A stretch of 64,000 bases of DNA from NCBI RefSeq assembly GCF_001613365.1, contig NZ_BDCF01000009.1:124001-188000 (forward strand), read 5' to 3'. Of this stretch, positions 12,001 to 24,000 are shown piece after piece. Position 1 is the stretch's first letter; every line of letters begins with the position of its first letter. The notes beneath the pieces are model-generated. The model was not told the origin of the DNA and did not search any database. It saw only the letters and a program-made list of their open reading frames with translations. The position numbers and the translations under genes were made by a program. Source of the DNA: Nocardia xishanensis NBRC 101358 (GTDB taxonomy: Bacteria; Actinomycetota; Actinomycetes; Mycobacteriales; Mycobacteriaceae).

Positions 12001-15000
12001 GCCGCCTCGCCCTGCGGCCATGGGCGTGCCGCGCGGTGCGGCCGACCCGACGATCGCCGACGGCGAGCACGGCTTCGCAGAGCCGGAAAGCACAGCCCCA
12101 CCGATCGTTTCGGACCAGCGCGCCGAGCCGGAAACCCAGCAACGGTGTGCGGATGACGCCGTCGACACGGTGATCTCGGAAACGAACAGCACGGTCGCGC
12201 AGTCGTTCACCGATCAGCCTGGCCTCGGCGGGCGGACCGGCACACAGCTGGAGGAGCGGACGAAGGGGCGGTTGCAGCCGTTCGGCAGCCGGAACGAGGT
12301 GGCCGCGCGCCTTGCGGATCCGGGCGATCCGCTGTCGATCGCGATCCTGGTCGATCACTATGCCGCCGCGGACGCGAACGGTATCGGGGCGCACGCCTAC
12401 GTCATGGCCAACCGTGGCGGCCGGATCATGGTGCGGGACCTGAACGACAACAACGGCGCGTGGCGGCCGTTCGCACGGGACGAGGCCGGTGCCGACGCGG
12501 TGGCGATGTCGGGCATCGCCTTCGACCGGGAAGGCAATCCGTTGCGCCCCACCAGCGAATTCCCCGCCGACCCGGCCGCGCATCCGGAGTTCGCGATCGG
12601 CGCCACCGATCCGGACTCGAACGGGGACCGCGCGCCACCCACTCGAGTCCACACCGCTGATGACCTTGCGCTCGTGCTCGCCGATCTGACCGGATCGGCC
12701 GCTGGGCTGGGTGAAGCGCAGATGGAGACGGTGGGCGCGCTGCTGCGCGGAGTGCTCGGCAACGGCGAGGGTCGAGTGCGGGTTCAGGTCTCGGGTGATC
12801 CAGTGCCTACACGCCTGCGGGTGGAGATCACCCCCGCGAGTGGCGCCGCTGTCGTGGTAGTCACGGTCACCGGTGTGGGCAGCAGCCCTGCGATCGGGCT
12901 GGAAATGCCAGTGCGACAGGAGAATCCGGCGGACGTCGAGCTTGCCGGCCGGTTGACGCCGCTGCTGATGCACGGCTGGCGGGTGTCCGACGACGTGGTC
13001 TCCTCGGGCAGGCTGGCCGAGGAACTGGCCCGCAACGTGCGGGTGCACACCGATGGTGACGGCACCCTCGAGGTACGGGTGTCCGGTGCCGCAGGTAACC
13101 GTCTGATCAGTGTCGAGATGACCGACGACAGTGCACAACTCCCGGTCGAACCGATGGGCGACGAGATCACCGGTGTGGCGCTGCTGAAATCGCTGGCGCA
13201 CCGGGCCGGGTGGCATCTGGTCGAGGACGCCGACACCACGCCCGACCCGGGGAACGTCAAAACCGTATGGTTCGAGTTCGACGAGAACCCGCCCATGCCA
13301 GTGGATCCCGATCCAGTGGCCGAGCCCGAACGCGCGCCGGAACCGCTGGCTGGACCGGTACCGAGCCGCGACGAATACGAGGTCGCGCGGCCGGACGATG
13401 ACGACGCCTACCGGCCGCAGACGGCGAGCGAAACGGACTACCGCATCATTCGCTTGGGTGCCGACGGGCTGTTCCGCTGGGGTCCGGACAACGCGCTGTA
13501 CAACACGATCGACCCGGACGGCGACTTCTTCATCATGGGTGCCGACGGCGAGTTCCGGACTTCAGCCGGCGCCGACCACGCCGCGCTGTACAGCACCTAC
13601 AGCGATATCGACGAGGGACCGGCCGCGTTCGGCAGCTGGAAGATCGTGGAGGGCAGGGTCGTCCACGTCCAGTCGTTCAGCACGACCTTCCAGCAGGCGA
13701 GCGCGGATCCGAGGTTCGCCGCGAACCTGAAGTTCGAATTGGCTCGCCACAATGTGAATCTCGGCGCCGCCCCGTTCGCCGGGGACCTCACTGCCCCCAG
13801 CCTAAGGGTCGACGGCACCCCGACCATCTCGGTCGGCGATCTGCTCGACAGCAACGGCGCGCAGCCATTCCAGTTGGCCGGCGCCGGAACCCATTTCGCG
13901 GTGCGGGTCGAGAGCGTGGACATGCAGCACTTGGAGACCGCCGATGGGCCGGTCGACACGCTGTCGGTGACGATGGCGCTCGACCTCGCACGCGGTGGCT
14001 CGGGCCGGGTCACGCTGGAATTCACCCGTGACGCGAACGGCACCACGATGCGGTACCGGGACCTCGATCTGGGTTACGCAGGCGTCGACACCAAGGATCC
14101 GGCCTTCCAGCCGGGTTCGGACCCGATCCGGCTCGCCGACGCGTTCGTCGAAATGCACGAATCGGTGATCCTGCCGTGGCTCGCCCAGTCCGGTGCGGTG
14201 TTCGAGGGGCATCCCGGTCACTATGCGGAAACGACCGTGGGCGAAGAGGTTACGGATACCGAACGCCCCGATGACCTCTACGAGCACGACCACGCCAAGA
14301 GCGAGCGCGTCCGTCCTGCCGGAATCGCGCGTCGCTGGCTGCGGGATCAGCTCGCGTCCATCGGCTGGAGCGCTGACGCACCCGTGCACCTCCAAATGGT
14401 ATGGCTGGCGACCAGCGAGGCGGTCGCGAACTCCCTGGAGCACAGCACCGGCCCGGTCCAGGTCACACTGCGCGTGCTGCCCGGTACCGGTCAGCTCGTG
14501 GTGCACAGCATCGACAATGTCGCGAGCCACCCGCCGAGCGGCCCGATCCGCGAGAACGCCAACCTGATGGAGGAGCGGGTGGCGGCGGCGGAGGAGCGCC
14601 GCCTGGCGGAGGAGGCCGCCGCGAAGCAGGCCGCCGAACCGGAGCTGTTGCAGGGTGATGACCTTGACGCGTTCTTGGATGGTGTGGACGAGGACGCCAT
14701 TGCGAATCTGGATTTGGCGGCGCTGGCGGCCGCGGATGCCGATGGCGATGTGAAGCCGGAGCTGTTGCAGGGTGATGACCTTGACGCGTTCTTGGATGGT
14801 GTGGACGAGGACGCCATTGCGAATCTGGATTTGGCGGCGCTGGCGGCCCCGGATGCCGATGGCGATGTGAAGCCGGAGCTGTTGCAGGGTGATGATCTCG
14901 ACGCGTTCTTGGATGGTTTCGATGAGGACGCCATCGCGAATCTGGATCTGGACGCGCTGGCCGCCGCCGAAGCCGGCGACAACGAAGCACCGGCGGCGCC

Positions 15001-18000
15001 CGAGCGGACCGAAGCCGAGAAGCAGGACGCCGCGGCATACGACGAGCGCGGTCGCGGAATCCAGATCCTGCACACGCAGACCGACGCCTGGGACTACGCG
15101 CCGCTCGCGAACGGCCGCGGCAAGTCGATCTGGTTCATCCGCTCGATGGCCGACAGCGACCCGGATCCCGGCACCGACCCCGATCCCGGAACCGACCCGG
15201 CCGGACCGACCGATCCCACTGCGCCGCGGGGTGATACGTCCGCGCCACCGGAAACGGGCGATGCCACTCCCGAACCTGGCACTGGCGGCGGCTCCGGCTC
15301 GGCGACCCCGGACGGCATGCACCGCGACGAATTCGAACAGAAGGTCCGCGAGACGGACCTCTCCTCGCCGGAGGCGGTGGCCGAGGCGCTGTACGAGCGG
15401 GTCGGGCGGGACGCGGTCACCGACGCCTACGAGACCGGCCCGGTGGATCCGGCACCCGTCGCGGGTGTGCTCGTCGACGGGGAATCCGTGGGCTCGCTCG
15501 TCGGTCAGCTGCTGCCCGAGCTGTCCACCTACGAGATCGTCGGCGACGATCCGACCGCGACCCTGCTGCCGGGGGAAGCCGCCGTCCTCCTGAAGGAGAC
15601 GTCGCGGCCGTCCTGGGTGCGGGAGAAGGCGAATACGCGCACCGCCGCCCGGCGTGCGCTGGCGGAGCGCGGCCACGGGGAGGTCGAGATTCCGCGGGGC
15701 CCGTTGGGCGAACCGGTGTTCCCGGAGGGGCTCGTGGGCAGCCTCACCAACAAGATGATCGACCGGGCCACCCAGCTCAACTACTACGCCGCGGTGGTGG
15801 CCGACGCCGAACAGTTCCGGGCAGTCGGCATCGACGCCGAAGACAACCGGTCCGTCCGGCACATGATGTACGGCACGGGCCGGGTCGAGGAATTGCTCTG
15901 GGTGCAGGAGCAATTGGACTGTCTGCCGGACAGCGGTGTGGCCTGGGACAAGGTGCTGTTCTCGGTCAAGGAGAGCATCTTCAAGGCCTGGTACACCGCG
16001 ACCGGTGACCGGAGTCTGCGCCTGAACCACGTCTTCCAGGGCTCACTGGTCACTTTCGACATCGAGGCCGGTACGTTCCACGTGCAGCTGATGGTGGAGG
16101 CCACCGGTAGAGACGGCCTGCCGCTGACCGAGATGCACGGTCGATTCGTGGTGCGCGGCAACGCGATTCTCACCGCGGCGCTGGTGCCCAACACCGCCGA
16201 AGCCACGCTCGAACCCGTGACCGCCGAGCCCGCGGTCGATCCGAGCCGCGCCCGCGCCGCCTATGCCGAGGCCGCCTACGCACTCAAGTGGCTGCTCATG
16301 GCACGCGGTTACAACGCGCACGGCATTGTCGAGCTCGCGCCGCCGCTGGGCGCCAACCAGATCGTCGCCACGACGCTGACCGACTGGGGACAGACCCATC
16401 CTCAGGCCCTCGCGGCGGACGCGGAACTGCGCACCCTGTGGCGGGCCTTCCAGCTGATGTTGCCCCAGGGCGAGCACGCGCAGATCCTGATGCCCGTCCG
16501 GGTACCGAACCAGGGCGACCACGCGGGTGTCCTGGAGCTGACCCTGCACGAACACCTGCTGTGGGACGCGCACGGCGCACCGTTCGACCAGGCGGCCGAT
16601 GCCGACCGACTCGCCGAAATCGTTGCCCCGCAACGCCTGCGAGCCCTCGCCGCCCTGATGCCGAACCCCGAGTCGGCCCGCGTCCTGCACGCTGTCGCCG
16701 AGGTGCTCACCAACCACCCCGCCGCGGCCGACGCACCCACCACCCTCGCCCCGGTAGCCGACCACACCGTCCACTACGACGAGAAACTCGCCACGGGCAC
16801 CGGCAAGGTGGCTCCGATCAGCCTGGACCTGTCCGGCGCCACGACCGCACCGCACCGCACGGGCGACAGCGCTGTGGATTGGGATGCCGCGCACACGGCC
16901 GGGATCGGTGGTGCGATCGGTGCCACTGCTGCGTCGAAGCTCGCGGGTTCGGCGACGACTGCGGCTGTTGATTGGGATGCCACGCATAGTGCCGGTGTTG
17001 GTGGTGCGATCGGTGCTACTGCCGCGCCGAATCTCGCGGGTGCGGACATCACGCAGGCCGCCAAGGGGCTTCGCGGCTGGGACGGCGCCGCGCACGATCC
17101 GCGTCTGTCCGGGCTGCCGGTCCGGAACCCGGCGGCTGCGGCCGCCGGGCAGATCGGCGATAGTGCGCACGGGTTCAGTGAACCGGATGTCGTTGCAACG
17201 CAGCCGGTTCCCTCCGAAGTGGACACCGCGACGCTGCCGGTCGCCGACTGCGTCGACCGGTCGCTCGGCCGAGTTGTCGCGGATCAGGGTGATGTCGCGG
17301 GGCTGCCGGATCCGGAAACCCGGAGTCCGTTCGGGCGGCGCTGGCTGGACGTGCAGGGGCTGCTTCGTGGCGCTCGGCCGGAAGGGTTCGATACCGCCGG
17401 GGCGCACGAAGCGCACGCGAACCTGGTCGAGGGCCTGATCCACCAGGCGGGGCCGGGGGCGATGGCCTTGGTGCTCGACCAGCGCCACACCGCCGACCAG
17501 CAGACCGGAATCGGTGCGCACGCCTACACGGTGAAATATCTGGGCGACAACGTTTTCGAGGTCGACGGACAGCGCGTCACCTACGAGGGAAGCCCGGACG
17601 CCGATGGCCTGGCCTGGTTCCGGACCGCCGCGGGCGACCTTGTTTCGCTGGCCGAGCTGACCGGTAGCTCCCGCGCGGAGACCGCCGGCACGCAGGCCGT
17701 CGTGTGGCGCGACGGCCAGGTCGTCCAGAATGTCGGCGACCGCACCGCCCCGCTGCCGGACGGCGATCTGCGAATCGGCAAGAGCCCATCGGATCAGGGG
17801 CCTGCGCAACCGGATCCGGACGACCCGTTCGCGGATGAGCCGCGGACCACGCGGGTGCAGCTCCGGTCGCAACCGCCGGACCCGTTGCTGGGACCGCCGG
17901 TCGCCGGTCAACCCGACGGCACCACCCACCCGGTGTGGGAGTTGTTGTTCCGCACCGCCATCGGCCAGGAAGCCATGGCGGTCCTGCACAACGCCGAGGC

Positions 18001-21000
18001 CCACGTGCAGTTCGGCGACCGGGATCATTTCCACGGCCGGGTCCGCGCGATCACGATCGGCACCACCGGACGCGGTTTGATCGCAGTGGCCGAGGAGGTG
18101 CTCGCGCACGCGGCGCGGATGCAAGCTGTCGCCGCCGACGCGGTGGAGACCGAGCCGATGCTGATCCGCGATATGGATCGGGACGCGTTCGTGCGGCCGT
18201 GGCTGCGCGCGGAAGCCACGGCGATCGCCTGGCAGGCCGAGTTCGATTTGCAGATCCAGGAAGCCGGTTTCGCCCGGACCGATCTGTCCGGCGCCGACCC
18301 GGCCGATCTGGCGTTCCGGCGTGGCCTGTTCGCCCGTTACCTCGCCGCCTACGCGGAGGCTCCGGTTGCCCCGGGCACCGACGACGCGCTGGCGAGCCGG
18401 GTGCGGCGGGTGGCCGGAGTCGACGCCCTGCTGGAGAGCGCGGAGTTCAGGGCAACGGATCTGCGCGAAACCCTCGAGGGGCAGTGGCAGAGCAGGCAGG
18501 GCATGAGCCGCGGCCTCGACCTGTCGGTGGAGCAGGTGCGGGCCCGGCAGCGTCTGATGCGCGAAGGTGCGGCGGTGCAGCGGGAGATCGAGGCTCTCGA
18601 GACCGCCTTGGATCGGGTCCAGAGCCAGATGAGCGCGATGACGCCCGCCCGCGTCGACGCGATGCCCGACACCACCGACCGGGTGGCGCGGCTGCGCTCC
18701 GTGCTCGACGCCATGTACGACCACTTCCGGGGCGCCGAGATCTACATGTGGGCCGCGCATTCCCGGCAGCAGGTTGGTGCTCTGGTCGAACTCACCGAGC
18801 TGTGGCAGCGGGCGCGGGCGCGTTACGCGGGGATCGAGAACGGGATAGCCGCCATCAACGGACGCCCGGACAACCGGGTCGAGGTTCCGGCGGACGACCT
18901 GGATATCGCCCATCGGTCGATGCTGCCGTCGCTGGATCAGACGGCGAACAGCGAAATGAGCATCGTCCGGGCCGAATTGCAGGCAACGGAGACCGGCCGG
19001 TGGGCAATGCGGACGCTGGAGCGCCTGAATGTCCGGATCCGGTTCGGTTTCGAGTCGACCGGATCGACCGGATCGTCCATGAATCGCGAGAACTTGGCGC
19101 GCGAAGCGGGCTATGACGCCACCACCAATACTCTCGTGCTGCCCTTCGGCCGCGGGGCGATATCCAACGGTGACCAGTTGGTAATCGCCGCCTACCTGGC
19201 GGATGCGGCGCGTTCGGCCGGCGGTGACCCACTGGTTCTGCTGACCGAGAGCCGCGACGACTATGTGGCGGCGATGCAAGATCTGCGCGCCGAAGCCGAA
19301 GCCCGCCGTTTCCAGCACCGGCGCGAGTTGAGCGGGTACGGGCGCTACACCAGTAGTCCACTGGCGCAAGCCTTCAACGCCGCCTACGACCGAGCCGAGA
19401 ATGTGCTGCGCAACGTCTACACGGTGGAGTCGGACTACTCGAATCTCCGCGACGACAGCCAGGTGCCGAGAGCGGCGACGCGCGCGGTGGCCTACCGGTT
19501 CGCGGCCCGCACGATCCGTGAGCAGCTGGCCGCGAACGGCCCGATGATCGACGGCATCGATCTGACGGAATACTTCGGCTCGGAATGGGACCGCGCACAC
19601 GGCATTCCGTCCGTCGCGGCTGCCTCCGAGGCTGTCGCGGAGCGCGAAGCTGCCGCGGAGCTCACGGACGCCCAGCTGGACAAGCAGGCCGCCCGCTTCG
19701 TCGAGGCTGTCGAAGAGCTGATGCGGCAGCGCGCCGAGGGCGTGTTCGTACCGCGCGGTCCTGCCGAGCAGGTGTATCTGGCCGCCGAGGACACCACCGC
19801 GCGGCGACTCGCGGCGATGAAGGCGTATTTGGTCGAAACCGGTCTGGCGGATGCGCAGATCGCGTTGGACCTGGCCCGCTTCGCCAGCGAGGACCTGAAC
19901 CGACGGCTGCCGTGGGATACCGAGGAGACTCCGGGCACACACCTCACGCTCGACGCACTGGATGCCGCGATCGAAGCGGCCATCGCCGTCGAGCTGGAGA
20001 CGGCCGCGCAGGGGATCGACGCCGCGGTCTTCGGCCGGGAAATGGCTCGCGTGCTGGCCGAAAACCCCGGCGCGCAAAGGGCAGTGGACGCGGGCCCGCT
20101 CGCGGACCGGCTCGCGCTGCTCCCGCCGCATCCGGGCAGTGACAAGGCGCGCCTGCTGGTCCTCGCTGAACCAGGGGAGCACGTCGACCTGCTGCGCGAC
20201 CTGGAGCTGGAGCACCCGGACTGGGATGGCGTGCTATGGCGGGGCTCGCACGAGCTCGAATACCTGTCGGTCAGCCTCGGACCCGACGGCGAGGTCGTGG
20301 TGGCGGAGATGCTGCCGAACGAGGCCGAAGGCATGTTCCGCGCGCCGGGGTACGACGAGGTCGCGCCGCAGATGTTGAATCGCTATCTGCGTTACCGGCT
20401 GCGGGCCGAGCTGGATCCGTCGTTCACCTTCGATCTCTCCATCCAGCAGTGGCTCGAGCTGCTCGGGCCCGAGGCCTACGTCGTCGCCCGTGACGACGGA
20501 ACCGGCACGCTGGCACACGGCTACGAGCACGTGGGTTTCCGTATGGTGCAAGCGGATCCGTCGATCACCGAACCGCATCCGGCCGCGGTCGCCCACCAGC
20601 TGGTCACTCGACAGATTCCGCTCCCGATCCGCGATCACAGCGAATCCGCCCGTCCCGCGGGCAAGGTTGTCGAGAAGGTGCTGCCGATCCCGGCCGCGCA
20701 CTTCGAGGTCCGGCTGCAAGCCGATGGCGCGGGCGGCTGGCGGGTCGCGCCGCCGACCCATTCCGGTCATCCGGCGGATGTGCTGTCCCTGTGGTTCCAG
20801 GGCTTGCCCGGGACCAGCCCGCTACAGCTCACCGAGTACCTCGCCCAGTTGCTCCAGGATGGGTCGGCCCGGATCGCGCCGCTGGTCCCGCCGTCGCTGA
20901 TCGCCGCGCGCACTCCTTCGCCTGCGTCGGCCGTGGACAACACGGTCGAGTCCGGGGCAGCCGTAGAGCCGCGGTCCCAGACCGACAGCCGCGCAACGCA

Positions 21001-24000
21001 ATCCGAGGACGCGGCGCCGAAGAAGGGCCTGCTGCGGCGTTTCACCGATCGTGTTCTCGGGCGGGAGTCGAGCGGCCCAGGCAGCCGGCCGCCGTCGGCG
21101 CAGCCATTGGATAGCGGGCCCCGTACGGCCTCGGACAGCGTCGACGGCGGCTCGGCGTTCACCAGTCCGCAACCGGTTGCGCCACAACCGGGGCCGGAAG
21201 CCGTGGCCGAGGATTGCGTCCGCCAGACCATGCGCACCGCCGACGAGGCCGGGCTCGATGTCACCGTCCCCGCCGAGTCGAAGCTGTCCGGCCGGACACC
21301 GCTCGAGGTGGAGGAGAACTACGCGCACGGCCGGATGCGGCAGATCGATTCCAGGGACGCGGCCGCCGCCCGGCTGACCGACTCCGACGATCCGGCGACC
21401 GCGATGCTGCTGGTCGAGGAGTACTCGATCGGCGACATGGAGGTCGCGCACCTGTCCATGATGCGGCTGGACCACGGCAAGGTCATGGTCAGCGATCCCA
21501 ATGTCGACAACGGCGCGTGGCACGAGTACGTGCCAGGCACCGTGACACCCGGCTCTCGCAAGCTCTCCGCAATCGCATACGGCGCCGGTGGAAAAGCGCT
21601 GCTGCCGAGCGCCGAGCACGCCGCCGACCAGGCGGCCCACCCGGATCAGCTGATCACCCACACCGACCTCACCGCCAGGGAAACCGAAGTGCTGGAGCTG
21701 GTGGCCGAGGGCCTGACCAACAAGCAGATCGCGCAGCGGCTGTCGATGGCCGACGCCACCGTGCACACCCACCTGACCGGCATAGCCAACAAGCTCGGCA
21801 CCGGCGATCGGGCCGCGCTGGCGGCCATCGGCGTGCGCCGAGGCCTGGTGCCGTTCTCCGAGCCGGATGTCGCCGCGAAGATCGAAGGCGGGCTGGGGCC
21901 GGACGCGCTGGATGCCATCCAGCTCGAGGTGCTGGCGCTGGCCGCCGACGGCTGGTCGAACAAAGAGATCGGGCTGGCTCTGGACGCCACTGAGTCCGTG
22001 GTGAAGAACCACCTGGTCCGGATCGGCCGCATTCTGGGTATCAACAGCCGGGCGGGCATGGTGGCGACGGCGTTGCGGGCGGACATCCTGCCGATGGATG
22101 CCGATGTCGCCCTCCGGCCGTCGTCCGGTGCAGGGCACGGCGGTTTGAGTCCCCGCGAAACCGAGGTGCGCACCCGGCGCCTCGCCGGTCGGTCGAACGC
22201 CGAAATCGCGGCGGAGCTGGGGATTTCCGAGCACACCGTGGCCACCTATGTGGCCAGGATCGCACACAAGCTCGGCATCGACCCGGCCGCGGAGCTGGTG
22301 GCGAGCGCCGAGACGATCACCGCGATTCCCACCCCGGCCACGCCCCCGGCGCCGCACGCGCCAACCATGATCGACACCAGCGTCGCCCCCGCCGAGCAGT
22401 TCGACCAGGCGCAAACCATGCCCGGTGTCGGGCTGCCGGGCACCGTCGAGCCCGGAACCTCTACTCAGCAGGCATCCGGCCCGTCCACCGAGTCGAGCGA
22501 ATCGAGTCTCGGCGGCTCGAATCCGGCGCCGCCGACTCAGATCCTGCCCAACGCGCCGAGTACCGAGGGCCCGGAATATCTCGGTGCGGACCCGTCGTTG
22601 CCCGCAGCGGTCGTGCCGGGCCGGGGGGTCGAGGGACCGGAGTACCTCGGTGCGGACCCGTCGTTGCCGGCAGCGGTCGTGCCGAGCGGGGAGCTCGAGG
22701 GACCGGAGTATCTCGAGCCCGAACCGGACACCGAAAGGCCGGAGTACCTGGAGCCGTCGCAACCGCAGACGGCCGTCCTACCAGACGGCTTCGGCGAAAT
22801 CATCGACGGCGTAGGCAGCTTCGACGGCAACGGTCGCACCGCCGACGACGGCGTGCTGACCACCAAGGTGGCCAGGCAAGCGGTGCAGAACATGCTCCGC
22901 GCGATCACGCCCCCCGAGACCGACTGGCATCGCGACGGCCACTTCATGCTGCCCGACGGCCGCACCGTTCACGTGCAGGTCGACACCGCCATCGGCGACG
23001 AGGTCGGAAGCTTCCAGCTGCGTCCCGACGGTGCCGCGTTCGACATCATCCTGTCCGACCGATTGCGCACCCGGGACGTGCCCCGTGCCGTCGCGCACAT
23101 GCTCACCCGGATCCGGCAGCTGACAGACCCCGAATTCCAGCACCCCGGTCCGCGCTTCGCGGAATTGAAAGTGCTCGCCACACAGCTCGATCAGTCGATC
23201 TTCGACCCCGCCCGTAGCAAGCTGACCCCCGAGATCCGGGCGGACTTCGACGACCTGATCGCGCACCTGGGCATGGACGTGGACCCGGTCGGTCCGGCGG
23301 CGGAAGCGCTGGCCGCCCACGATCCGGAGCTCTCGCGCCGGATCGGGCTGGAATACGGGGGCGCCGTCGCCCATCGGCCCGTCTTCGGGAAGACACTGAC
23401 CGACCCGGCGTTCCAGCAGGCCGCGCTCACCCACCTCGGCCAGCTGTCCCGCTTCCTGACCGGCGAGCACGCGTCCGAAGTACTGATGGCAGAAGGTCTT
23501 TCGCTCAATGCCCGGATGCGCGAGGAGCAGTGCCGCCGCCTGTTCGAACCGATCTTCGCCAACCGTGACGTCAGCGCCATCCGCAAACAGCTCGAGGCGG
23601 CGGAACTGTTCAGCGCCGACGACCTGGTCGCCGCCCTGGCTCCGATCAAACGCGCCTTCAACGATCCGATGCCCCCGGAGTGGCGGCGGTCCGCGCTGGA
23701 GGCCGCGATCACCGAGGTGCAGAACACCCCGGGCCACATGCAGCAGATCAACCAGTTCATCGATTTCGAACGGATGCGGCAGGCGGCCCGCGCCTATACC
23801 CAGATGCCCGACCGGGTCGGCGGCCTGCTCGATCGGTCCACCGGTCAGGTGTACTTCCCAACCACCGCTACCCAGCCGGGCGGGCAGACCATGACCATGC
23901 TCGAGTTCTTCCACGCGATGGACCGGGCCAACCGCGGCGCCGAAATGGCCGGCCTCGACGTCGAATACGTCGTGGTGATCCATGACGAGGCCAACGGCCG

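Noticed and set aside
11105..15142. Minus-strand frames of 703 and 742 codons within the sigma/anti-sigma region
   Set aside because: Shadow frames; sigma and GHKL motifs exist only on the plus strand.
16043..20215. Open frame of 1390 codons on the minus strand inside the giant gene
   Set aside because: High-GC shadow of the plus-strand gene: third-position GC bias follows the plus frame, and the peptide shows Arg/Gly/Val-rich composition without any domain.
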